Shown here piece by piece: positions 56,690 to 64,000 of a stretch of DNA of 64,000 nt. The stretch spans positions 455,667-519,666 of the forward strand of contig QPLR01000003.1 of NCBI GenBank assembly GCA_003665935.1, in the 5' to 3' direction. The translations under genes and the position numbers were made by a program. The notes under the pieces were generated by a model. That model worked only from the letters and a program-made list of their open reading frames with translations. It was not told the origin of the DNA and searched no databases. The stretch's first letter is position 1, and each line of letters begins with the position of its first letter. Source of the stretch: Halobellus sp. Atlit-31R. Its GTDB lineage: Archaea > Halobacteriota > Halobacteria > Halobacteriales > Haloferacaceae.

Positions 56690-58560
56690 TGCCCGTCGTC
56701 GACATCGATCCCGACGAACTCCGGCAGCTGACCGGTCACGAGGAGAAAGACGACGAAACGCTCAAATCGGATCTGTTCGGCCTCGGCCTGGAGTTCGAGG
56801 GCGAGACCGAGGACGGCCTCCTGCAGTTCGAGTTCGGTCCCGACCGCCTCGATCGGCTCTCCGTCGAAGGCGTCGCCCGCTCCCTGCGATACCAGTACGG
56901 CGACGACCGCGGCGTCCGCGTGCCCGACACGAACGACGCCGACTACACGTTCGTCGTCGACGAGGACGTCCCCGACGAGCGGCCGTACGTCACGGGCGCG
57001 ATCGTCCGCGGCGTCGACCTCGACGAAGCCGGTCTCGACTCGCTGATTCAGTTGCAGGAGAAGCTCCACGCCACGATGGGCCGCAAGCGCGCGAAGGGCG
57101 CGATCGGGATCCACGACCTGCTCACGATCAAAGGCGAGGTGCTCACCGACGACAGCGGCGGCAACTCGATCACTTACACCGGCATCGATCCCGAGGGCGA
57201 TACGTTCGTCCCGCTCGACAGCGACCGCGAGATGACGCCCGCGGAGGTCCTCGAAGCGCATCCGACCGGCGAGACGTACGCGGACCTCATCGCCGACTAC
57301 GATCGTTACCCCGCGATCTACGACGAACTCGGGCTGTTCTCGTTCCCGCCGGTGATCAACGGCCGCCGGACCGAGGTGTCGACGGACTCCACGGATCTCC
57401 TCGTCGAACTCACCGGCACCGACCAGTGGACGATCGACCGGATGTGCAACATCATCTGCTATGCGCTGTCGGCCCGCGGCGCGACGATCGAAGACGTCGA
57501 GATCGAGTACGCAGACGGGACGCTCGTCCGCCCGGACTTCGAGGTCGATACGAAGTCCGTCACGCACGACCGCATCGAGACGATGCTCGGGGTCGAATTC
57601 GAGACGGCGGAGGTGATCGATCTGTTCGAGCGTTCCGGGCTCGACGCCGTCGTCGCGGGCGCTGACGCAGGTGCAGACGCAGATGCAGATGCAGATGCAG
57701 ATGCAGATGCAGACGCAGATGCAGATGCAGATGCAGATGCAGATGCAGATGCAGATGCAGATGCAGACGCGGCTGACAGTGGCGGCGACGACGGCCCCTC
57801 GGACGACGCCGCGGCGTCGGAGCCGGCCTACGACGTCTCGATTCCGCCGTACCGCGTCGACGTGCTCCACCCGCTCGATCTGGTCGACGACGTCGGCCGC
57901 GCGTACGGCTTCGACGAGCTCGAACCGCGCTACCCCGACATCGGCACGGTCGGCGGCCGCCACGAGCGCTCGCGACTCGAAGCCGCGACCCGGAGCGTCC
58001 TGACCGGCCTCGGCTTCGAGGACCTCCTGAACTTCCATATGTCGAGCGAGGCGGAGACCTACGACCGGATGCACGTCGCGGCCGGAACCGACTACCTCGG
58101 CGGCGGTGACCCCGTCGAGATCACCGAACCGTACAGCGAGGACTACACGATCCTCCGCCAGTGGGCGCTGCCCTCGCTCGTGATGGTACTTGAGAACAAC
58201 ACGCACCGCGCGTACCCGCAGGATCTCGCAGAGGTCGGGCTCGTGGCCGAGCGCGACGACGACGTCAACACGCGCGTCCGCGAGCGGCGACACGTCGCGG
58301 GCGTGCTCGCGCGCCACGACGCGACCTACGAGGACGCGAAGGCTCGGCTCCAAGCGATCTGCCGCGACTTCGACGTCGATCTGGCGACGCCCCCGACCGA
58401 ACATCCGTCGTTCATCGACGGCCGCGTCGCCTCCGTCGTGATCGACGGCGAGGCCGCGGGCGTCGTCGGCGAACTTCACCCCTCGGTTCTGGTCGAACAC
58501 GACCTCGAACTCCCGGTCGCCGCCTTCGAGTTCGACCTGTCGGCGCTCGCGTCCGAGTAA
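56689..58560 (+). CDS. pheT: Phenylalanyl-tRNA synthetase beta subunit
   Basis: Tetramer partner of PheS, archaeal type, 623 residues. B3/B4 tRNA-binding region (MGRKRAKGAIGIHDL...), B5 domain (FEVDTKSVTHDRIETMLGVEFETAEVIDLFERSGLDA), then the inactive class II-like core (LHPLDLVDDVGRAYGFDELEPRYPDIGTVGG). A run of 16 Ala-Asp codon pairs (57673-57768) interrupts the B5 region where homologues have a short loop. It is translationally coupled to pheS. Confidence 0.94.
   Translation: MPVVDIDPDELRQLTGHEEKDDETLKSDLFGLGLEFEGETEDGLLQFEFGPDRLDRLSVEGVARSLRYQYGDDRGVRVPDTNDADYTFVVDEDVPDERPYVTGAIVRGVDLDEAGLDSLIQLQEKLHATMGRKRAKGAIGIHDLLTIKGEVLTDDSGGNSITYTGIDPEGDTFVPLDSDREMTPAEVLEAHPTGETYADLIADYDRYPAIYDELGLFSFPPVINGRRTEVSTDSTDLLVELTGTDQWTIDRMCNIICYALSARGATIEDVEIEYADGTLVRPDFEVDTKSVTHDRIETMLGVEFETAEVIDLFERSGLDAVVAGADAGADADADADADADADADADADADADADADADADAADSGGDDGPSDDAAASEPAYDVSIPPYRVDVLHPLDLVDDVGRAYGFDELEPRYPDIGTVGGRHERSRLEAATRSVLTGLGFEDLLNFHMSSEAETYDRMHVAAGTDYLGGGDPVEITEPYSEDYTILRQWALPSLVMVLENNTHRAYPQDLAEVGLVAERDDDVNTRVRERRHVAGVLARHDATYEDAKARLQAICRDFDVDLATPPTEHPSFIDGRVASVVIDGEAAGVVGELHPSVLVEHDLELPVAAFEFDLSALASE
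57673..57768 (+). repeat. Hexanucleotide repeat (GCAGAY)x16 in pheT
   Basis: Sixteen contiguous GCAGAT/GCAGAC units encode (Ala-Asp)16. Three units end in GAC: first, seventh and last. Length changes by whole units would keep the frame. Confidence 0.95.
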
Positions 58561-58603
58561 TCGAGTGACTTAACAGCCCTCCCGCCGGTATTTTCGTCCG
58601 ATA

Positions 58604-61234
58604 ATGCCGAGCGGAGAATACGACCCGGACACCGTCGAGGCGAAGTGGCAAGACAGGTGGGTCGACGACGAGACCTACGCGTACGAGGGTGACGCCGAGA
58701 ACCCCGACACCGCCTTCTCGATCGACTCGCCGCCGCCGACGGTATCCGGGAGTCTGCACTGGGGCCACGTCTACGGCTTCACGCTGCAGGACTTCGTCGC
58801 TCGGTTCAACCGGATGCGCGGCAAGGACGTCTACTTCCCGTTCGGCTACGACGACAACGGTATCGCCTCCGAGCGCCTCGCCGAAGAGGAACTCGGCGTC
58901 CGCCACCAAGAGTACGAGCGCCGCGAGTTCCAGCGGATGACCCAGGAGGTCTGTGACCAGTACGAGGCCGAGTTCACCGAGAAGATGCAGAACCTCGGCA
59001 TCTCCATCGACTGGGACCAGACCTACCAGACGATCTCGCCGGCGACCCAGCGGATCTCCCAGCTCTCCTTTATCGACCTCTACGAGCAGGGCCGGGAGTA
59101 CCGCCAGCGCGCGCCGGCGATCTGGTGTCCCGACTGCGAGACGGCGATCTCGCAGGTCGAGACCGAAGACGACGAGCAGCCGAGTCACTTCCACGACATC
59201 GCCTTCGAGGTCGTCGAGAGCGACGCGATCGACGCCGACGAGACGTTCACCATCTCGACGACCCGGCCCGAACTCCTGCCGGCCTGCGTCGCGGTGTTCG
59301 TCCACCCCGACGACGACGAGAATCAGTATCTCGTCGGCGAGGAGGCGCGCGTGCCGCTGTTCGATCAGGAAGTGCCGATCCTCGAAGACGAGCGGGTCGA
59401 CCTAGAGACCGGCTCCGGGATCGTGATGTGCTGTACGTTCGGCGACCAGACCGACATCGAGTGGTACCAGGCGCACGATCTGGACCTCCGGATCGCCATC
59501 GACGAGTCGGGCACGCTGACCGACGTCGCCGACGGATACGCCGGGCTCTCCTCCGAGGAGGCCCGCGGGGAGATCGTCGACGACCTCGACGCGGCGGGTG
59601 CGCTCCTCGACCGGCGTGCGATCACGCACACGGTGAACGTTCACGAGCGCTGCGGGACGAGCGTCGAGTTCCTGGTCAAAGACCAGTGGTACGTCGAGCT
59701 GCTCGACAAGACCGACGAGTATCTCCAGGCGGGCCGGGAGATGGACTGGTACCCCGAGAAGATGTTCACGCGGTACAAAAACTGGATCGAAGGGCTCCAG
59801 TGGGACTGGTCGATCTCCCGACAGCGCTCCTCGGGGATCCCGTTCCCGGTCTGGTACTGCGAGGAGTGCGAGCACGTCGTGTTGGCGGAGAAGTCGGACC
59901 TACCAGTCGATCCGCTCGGCGACGAGCCACCGGTCGACGCCTGTCCGGAGTGCGGTCACGACGAATTCGTCCCCGAGGACGACGTCTTCGACACGTGGGC
60001 GACGTCGTCGCTCACGCCGCTGATCAACGCCGGCTGGGACTGGGACGACGAGCAGGAGGCGTTCACCTTCGAGCACCCCGAGCTCTACCAGTTCGACCTC
60101 CGCCCGCAGGGCCACGACATCATCTCGTTTTGGCTCTTCCACACGGTCGTCAAGTGCTACGAACACACCGGCGAGGTGCCGTTCGACAGCGTGATGATCA
60201 ACGGGATGGTCCTCGACGAGAACCGCGAGAAAATGTCGAAGTCGAAGGGCAACGTCGTCGCGCCCGACGAGGTCGTCTCGAAGTTCCCCGTCGACGCCGC
60301 GCGGTACTGGGCCGCCGGATCGGCCGTCGGCGACGACCTGCCGTACTCCGAGAAGGGCCTCCGCGCGGGCGAGAAGCTCCTCCGGAAGCTCTGGAACGCC
60401 TCGAAGCTCGTCGAGAGCCTCACCGAGGAGGCCCCCGCCGAGTTCGATCACGCGGAGCTCGCGCAGCTGGACCGCTGGCTGCTCGCCTCGCTGGACCGCG
60501 AGATCGAGCGGCTGACCGACCGGTTCGAGAGCCGGGAGTTCTCGAAGGCCCGCGACGGCCTCCGCGGCTTCTTCTGGCACACGTTCTGTGACGACTACCT
60601 CGAGATCGCGAAACAGCGCGTCCGCGACGGCGGCGACGCCTCCGCGGCGTACACGCTCGAAGTCGCTCACCGGCGGTTCCTGAAGCTCTTCTCGCCGATC
60701 CTCGCGCACGCGACCGAGGAACTCTGGCACGATATGCACGATGACGGCGAGAGCGTGCACCACAGCGGCTGGCCGGAACCGCTCGGCGTCGACGCCGACT
60801 TCGCGGCCGGCGAGACGGCGATGGACGTCGTCGGCGCGCTCCGGAAGTACAAGAGCGACGCCAAACTGTCGATGAACGCCGACCTCGACCGCGTCGAGGT
60901 CTGGGGCGACGTCTCCGGCTTCGAGGCCGACATCTCCAGTGTGATGCACGTCGAGGAGTTGGAGACGCTCGACGAGCGGCCGGCCGTCGAATCGGTCGTC
61001 ACTGGCGTCGACTTGGACTACTCGTTGGTCGGCCCGGAGTTCGGCAGTCAGGTCCCGGACATCGACGACGCACTCGAAGCGGGCGACTACGAGACTGTCG
61101 ACGGCACACTCCACGTCGCGGGCGTGGAACTGGACCCGGAGATGTTCGAGATCGAAGAGGAACGGCAGTATCTCGGCGACGGCGAGATGGTCGAAGCGGG
61201 CGACGCGATCGTGATCGTTCACGAAGCGGCGTAA
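58604..61234 (+). CDS. valS: Valyl-tRNA synthetase
   Basis: Class I synthetase, 876 residues: PPTVSGSLHWGH (HIGH-type, about 45-57), an editing CP1 domain, zinc-like Cys pairs (CPDCE and CEECEH, CPECGH), the KMSKS motif ENREKMSKSKGNV (about 540-552) and a C-terminal anticodon-binding helix bundle. The haloarchaeal editing domain should clear Thr-tRNA-Val. It follows pheT by 43 nt and has a weak TATA-like TTTTCG/TTAAC region, so its own start is possible. Confidence 0.95.
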   Translation: MPSGEYDPDTVEAKWQDRWVDDETYAYEGDAENPDTAFSIDSPPPTVSGSLHWGHVYGFTLQDFVARFNRMRGKDVYFPFGYDDNGIASERLAEEELGVRHQEYERREFQRMTQEVCDQYEAEFTEKMQNLGISIDWDQTYQTISPATQRISQLSFIDLYEQGREYRQRAPAIWCPDCETAISQVETEDDEQPSHFHDIAFEVVESDAIDADETFTISTTRPELLPACVAVFVHPDDDENQYLVGEEARVPLFDQEVPILEDERVDLETGSGIVMCCTFGDQTDIEWYQAHDLDLRIAIDESGTLTDVADGYAGLSSEEARGEIVDDLDAAGALLDRRAITHTVNVHERCGTSVEFLVKDQWYVELLDKTDEYLQAGREMDWYPEKMFTRYKNWIEGLQWDWSISRQRSSGIPFPVWYCEECEHVVLAEKSDLPVDPLGDEPPVDACPECGHDEFVPEDDVFDTWATSSLTPLINAGWDWDDEQEAFTFEHPELYQFDLRPQGHDIISFWLFHTVVKCYEHTGEVPFDSVMINGMVLDENREKMSKSKGNVVAPDEVVSKFPVDAARYWAAGSAVGDDLPYSEKGLRAGEKLLRKLWNASKLVESLTEEAPAEFDHAELAQLDRWLLASLDREIERLTDRFESREFSKARDGLRGFFWHTFCDDYLEIAKQRVRDGGDASAAYTLEVAHRRFLKLFSPILAHATEELWHDMHDDGESVHHSGWPEPLGVDADFAAGETAMDVVGALRKYKSDAKLSMNADLDRVEVWGDVSGFEADISSVMHVEELETLDERPAVESVVTGVDLDYSLVGPEFGSQVPDIDDALEAGDYETVDGTLHVAGVELDPEMFEIEEERQYLGDGEMVEAGDAIVIVHEAA

Positions 61235-61266
61235 CGCCGCGCCCGCTGTCGTTTTTCGACCCCTTC

Positions 61267-62328
61267 TCAGAGATCTGCGCCGACCGCGTCCGCGACGCTG
61301 TCGAAGCCGTCGCGGTCGAGTAACGCGAGCAGCCCCTCGTTGATGTCGCGCGCGAGCGTCGGTCCCTCGTAGACGAGTCCGGTGTACAACTGGACGAGGC
61401 TCGCGCCCGCACGGATCTTCGCGTACGCGCCTGCGGCGTCGGAGACCCCGCCGACGCCGATCACGGGGACGTCGGTCCGCTCGGCGACGAATCGGACCAT
61501 CTCGGTCGCGCGACTCTCGATGGGCGCGCCGGAGAGCCCACCCTTCTCGGCGCGCTTCGGACTGCGGAGTCCGCTTGGCCGGTCGGTCGATGTGTTGGTG
61601 GCGATGACGCCGTCGAGGTCGAAGTCGTCGACGACCGCGAGAGCGTCTTCGACCGCTGGCTCGGGGAGGTCGGGCGAGAGCTTCACGAGCAGCGGTGACG
61701 CCCCGGCGTCGACGAGCGCGCCGAGGATCGCCTCCAGGGAGTCGCGGTTCTGGAGCTCCCGCATCCCCTCGCTGTTGGGACACGAGACGTTGACCGCGAG
61801 GTAGTCGGCCACGTCGGCGACCTGCTCGTAGGTCTCGCGGTAATCTTCGGGCGCGTCGATGGCGTCGGTCGCCTCCGAGAGCGCGACGTTGACGCCGACT
61901 GGGATTCCGGGGTCCGGGCTCGTCCGCAGTCGCTGGCCGACGGCGGCTGCACCCTCGTTGTTGAGCCCCATTCGGTTCACGATGGCGCGGTCCTCGACGA
62001 GGCGGAACATCCGCGGGCGGGGATTGCCCGGTTGCGCGCGTGCGGTGACGCCGCCCACTTCGACGTGCCCGAACCCGAGCGCACCCAGGACCGACGGGAG
62101 TTCTGCGTTCTTGTCGAACCCCGCGGCGACGCCGATCGGGTTCGAGAACGACTGCCCGAAGGCGTCGACCGCGAGCCTGTCGTCGTCGCAGACGAGTCGG
62201 TTCCGGAGGAACCGTTCGATCGGCGTGTACTGCACCGTCTCGAGCCCGTGGTGCACTCCCCTGTGTGCGGTCTCTGCGGGTAGCGAGAAGAGCGCTGGTC
62301 TCAGGACGCGGTACGCAGATCGTATCAC
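61267..62328 (-). CDS. pyrD: Dihydroorotate dehydrogenase (quinone type)
   Basis: Fourth step of pyrimidine synthesis, 353 residues. FMN barrel motifs: NPIGVAAGFDKNAELP, VEVGGVTARAQPGNPRPRMFR, NRMGLNNEG, LAVNVSCPNSEGMRELQ (catalytic Ser) and LVKLSPDL, IGVGGVSDAAGAYAKIRAGASLVQLYTGLVYEGP. The N-terminal helix (IRSAYRVLRPALFSLPAETAH) marks the class 2 quinone-linked form. Probably membrane-associated. It is convergent with valS. Confidence 0.94.
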   Translation of the reverse strand: MIRSAYRVLRPALFSLPAETAHRGVHHGLETVQYTPIERFLRNRLVCDDDRLAVDAFGQSFSNPIGVAAGFDKNAELPSVLGALGFGHVEVGGVTARAQPGNPRPRMFRLVEDRAIVNRMGLNNEGAAAVGQRLRTSPDPGIPVGVNVALSEATDAIDAPEDYRETYEQVADVADYLAVNVSCPNSEGMRELQNRDSLEAILGALVDAGASPLLVKLSPDLPEPAVEDALAVVDDFDLDGVIATNTSTDRPSGLRSPKRAEKGGLSGAPIESRATEMVRFVAERTDVPVIGVGGVSDAAGAYAKIRAGASLVQLYTGLVYEGPTLARDINEGLLALLDRDGFDSVADAVGADL

Positions 62329-62406
62329 GGTCGTTCCGTGCGTCCCGCGTCGCTATCTGATCGGCGTCGTCGTGCCGACCGGTCGGTGCCTCGACTCATC
62401 GCGTGC

Positions 62407-62604
62407 TCAGAAGTCGTGTTCGACCGCGTCGGGATCGGCCTTCTGAATGATGATCTTGCCGTCTCGGACCCGAACGAACACCTCGTCGCCGATCTCCATC
62501 CCGGCCACGGCGAGTTCGTCTTCGTGAAGATTGACGTGGACGTTGTGATATTCGCCGTGCTCGTCTTTCGCGCCACTCGGGCTGAGCTTCTTTTTCCGAA
62601 CCAT
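62407..62604 (-). CDS. Small conserved basic/acidic protein, AbrB-like
   Basis: A 65-residue protein. A basic head (VRKKKLSPSG) precedes a beta-rich core (EYHNVHVNLHEDELAVAGMEIGDEVFVRVRDGKIIIQKADPD) whose alternation resembles swapped-hairpin AbrB/SpoVT domains. A DNA-binding or regulatory role is possible but not established. Same strand as pyrD, 78 nt upstream of it. TATA-like GTATATCC region about 62634-62643. Confidence 0.6.
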   Translation of the reverse strand: MVRKKKLSPSGAKDEHGEYHNVHVNLHEDELAVAGMEIGDEVFVRVRDGKIIIQKADPDAVEHDF

Positions 62605-62633
62605 CGGAGCTGTCTAGGCGTTGGTTCGCTGCA

Positions 62634-62643
62634 GGATATACAT
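62634..62643 (-). promoter_or_regulatory. TATA-like box of the 65-residue gene
   Basis: ATGTATATCC on the minus strand, about 33 nt before the ATG at 62604. Confidence 0.45.
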
Positions 62644-62852
62644 AAGTGTTGTTTACGCCTCGCTTCACACCCCCGATGGTGACCGTTCGGCTCCGACACC
62701 GAGCTGCGCCTCGACGTTCTGTCGATCGCTCGTCGGGCTTTCTGCTCTCGGTGCGACAGCTCCGGCACGAACGACCCTGATTGTACGCTCGTCGGCGCCG
62801 TCGGTACCGGCGATTCTCGCGTGACCCCGTCGCTGCAGTCTATTTTTGCCGA

Positions 62853-62860
62853 TATATTTA
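62853..62860 (+). promoter_or_regulatory. TATA-like box of the MC1 gene
   Basis: TATATTTA, about 44 nt before the ATG at 62901; a leader of about 18 nt is implied. Confidence 0.5.
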
Positions 62861-62900
62861 TGCCAGACCATGTGTTTCCTTGACATAGAGGTACACAGCG

Positions 62901-63233
62901 ATGGTACGCGAGGACGGCAAACGGAATTTCGTACTGCTCGAGGACGGCGAGAAGACCAAACAGTTCACCGGTCGGATGCCGCGCCAGGCCGCACTCAAGG
63001 CCGCTCGTCGCCTCGAGGGGTACGAGTCGTACGAGACCGAGGAGGAAGCGAAAGACCATCCTACCGAGATCAGGCTACTCGAACGGGGGACTGATCGAGT
63101 CCACGTCTATCACGCGTGGGCGTGGCACGACACTGCTCCGAACGACAAGCCCGGATGGATGAAACAGAACGAAGTGTCGACGGTTACGCGAGGCAACGTC
63201 TCGAAGCAAGGCATCGAACACATCGAGAAGTAG
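62901..63233 (+). CDS. Non-histone chromosomal protein MC1
   Basis: Small architectural protein that bends DNA. A 110-residue protein matching MC1: KRNFVLLEDGEKTKQFTGRMPRQAALKAARRLEG, IRLLERGTDRVHVYHAWAW and a WM-containing C-terminal arm (KPGWMKQNEVSTVTRGNV). It is basic relative to neighbours, as expected for a DNA binder. It lies directly upstream of a likely rrn leader. Confidence 0.9.
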   Translation: MVREDGKRNFVLLEDGEKTKQFTGRMPRQAALKAARRLEGYESYETEEEAKDHPTEIRLLERGTDRVHVYHAWAWHDTAPNDKPGWMKQNEVSTVTRGNVSKQGIEHIEK

Positions 63234-63583
63234 TTTCCGCGTGTCGCGCCCACGCGGGAAGCCTCGCATCTGGCCGTCGGCACCGAACTGCCGGCACTCG
63301 ATCACGTCTCGGTCTGTCCTCCCGATCGCGTACCTCCGCTCTCGCGCTGCTCTCCGGGACCTCCCCGCAGTCGATACCACTTTGTTGGTGCCGTCGCGAG
63401 ACCCTCACGCGCGGTTATCATCCGGCCCGACCGCACGCGAGACGCGTGGAATGAGGCGTCGGCCTCCGACCGCGCTATACGTTCGTACCGTCGTCTACGC
63501 ATACTGCCACACTCTCTCGGCGACACGTCTGTCACCGGCCTCGGTGTGAAATCGCATAACGAAGCGGGGACGGTTCGACGGCC
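63234..63583. other. Gene-free interval between MC1 and rrn-like leader
   Basis: 350 bp with only basic, low-complexity reading frames and no TATA-like box of good quality. Nothing supportable was found before the promoter at 63584. Confidence 0.5.
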
Positions 63584-63594
63584 TTTTATATTTA
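63584..63594 (+). promoter_or_regulatory. rRNA-type promoter 1
   Basis: GTTCGACGGCC is followed by TTTTATATTTA and then CCC. The TTCGACGG plus TATA arrangement is typical of haloarchaeal rRNA promoters. Confidence 0.6.
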
Positions 63595-63716
63595 CCCGGC
63601 ATTCGTAGAAATACGCGGAAGCCCGCCCGGTTCACTCCGGTCGGGGTCTACGACGGCTCGGATTTGCACACGCCCCATCCTCTTCGGCTCGTTCGAGCCG
63701 AGGACGATACGACGGG

Positions 63717-63723
63717 CTTAAGT
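63717..63723 (+). promoter_or_regulatory. rRNA-type promoter 2
   Basis: ACGGG-CTTAAGT, followed about 26 nt later by GATGAATGCGAACGA. TGCGAACG at the start site is a known feature of haloarchaeal rrn promoters. Confidence 0.65.
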
Positions 63724-63833
63724 GTGCAAGTCCGTTTCGGATGAATGCGAACGACACACCGCGACCGGGTGCGGTTCAACCCCGCGCCCACTCGGACGAT
63801 CCGGCTTCGGCCGGAAGCGCGACGGATCGGAGC

Positions 63834-63842
63834 ACTTATGTC
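63834..63842 (+). promoter_or_regulatory. rRNA-type promoter 3
   Basis: CGACGGATCGGAGC precedes ACTTATGTC, the third TATA-like element in tandem at about 120-bp spacing. Confidence 0.55.
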
Positions 63843-64000
63843 TCCGACCAACGTACGCTTACGTCCGCAAGAGATGAGGATTCCACCCCTGCGGTCCGCC
63901 GTACAGATGGGATCTGATGTTAGCCTTGGTGGTTCGGTGACACCTGTCTGGTGTCCACTGAACCACGAACGGACCACGCAATGAAGTATGGTGATCTCCC

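Larger units (their letters stand above)
63584..64000 (+). other. Probable rRNA operon leader, 16S gene beyond the window
   Basis: Three tandem rRNA-type promoters are followed by a non-coding leader ending at the window edge. Near the end a strong hairpin forms between 63930-63944 and 63950-63965 (outer arms TGGTTC/GAACCA, inner ACACC/GGTGT). The 16S sequence itself is not reached. Confidence 0.6.

Noticed and set aside
57673..57768. CRISPR or origin-type iterons
   Set aside because: It is a 6-bp coding microsatellite inside pheT.
63241..63549. 102-codon frame after MC1
   Set aside because: Arg/Pro/Ser-rich, GTG start, no promoter and no domain; more likely spacer before the rrn-type leader.

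Overview
The window is chromosomal DNA of a haloarchaeon (class Halobacteria). It is GC-rich and its proteins are strongly acidic. Many genes have a TATA-like box about 26 nt before an ATG or GTG, as in leaderless haloarchaeal transcripts. Diagnostic genes include the PolD small subunit, Hel308, Hef, KEOPS Cgi121, Orc1/Cdc6, MC1, an archaeal PurO and the split-catalytic EndA type. Genus cannot be fixed from the sequence alone.

Layout. 1-4.3 kb: 3' end of the PolD small subunit, a GNAT-like protein, aspartate kinase, a phosphoesterase and IMP cyclohydrolase. 4.4-6.4 kb: two zinc-ribbon membrane paralogues (one with a damaged start), a CPBP protease and tRNA-Gln(CTG). 6.5-13.1 kb: a repair/tRNA-modification block of Cgi121, Hel308, a small ferredoxin and Hef. 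13.1-18.7 kb: a PerM-like permease and a thiamine-type ABC transporter. 18.7-22.1 kb: small conserved proteins separated by tandem repeats. 22.1-28 kb: the replication origin, with the origin-associated genes oapC, oapB and oapA on one side, orc1 on the other, and a 1-kb intergenic region holding inverted ORB elements around a 15% GC core. 28-38 kb: housekeeping genes (upp, a CobW-like metallochaperone, an ArsA/Get3 ATPase, a CstA carrier, a cupin). 38-43.5 kb: threonine synthase, SerA and SerB. 43.5-45.8 kb: a compact candidate type II restriction-modification locus. 45.9-52.8 kb: LipA, a 2Fe-2S ferredoxin, a second Ski2-type helicase, a HAD hydrolase, a NucS-like zinc-ribbon protein and EndA. 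52.8-61.2 kb: aminoacyl-tRNA synthetases TrpS, PheS, PheT and ValS. 61.3-63.2 kb: PyrD, a small protein and MC1. 63.5 kb to the end: a multi-promoter leader that looks like the start of an rRNA operon, cut off before the 16S gene.

How parts fit. Origin recognition (orc1 plus ORBs), replication and repair enzymes (PolD small subunit, Hel308, Hef), chromatin protein MC1, tRNA maturation (EndA, KEOPS, four synthetase genes) and a likely rrn leader lie within 64 kb. That is a typical oriC-proximal information-processing region. No prophage, integrase, complete insertion sequence or CRISPR array was seen. Mobile DNA is limited to three short palindromic repeats that resemble IS200/IS605-type right ends.

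The strongest leads are: ORB-like elements outside the origin, including a 22-bp exact copy of an origin ORB inside an ABC ATPase gene; a short upstream ORF carrying the ribosome-binding site of aspartate kinase; a chain of 4-nt-overlapping mini-ORFs in front of a helicase; a frameshifted zinc-ribbon gene; a tetO-like perfect palindrome; and several in-frame tandem repeats in housekeeping proteins.
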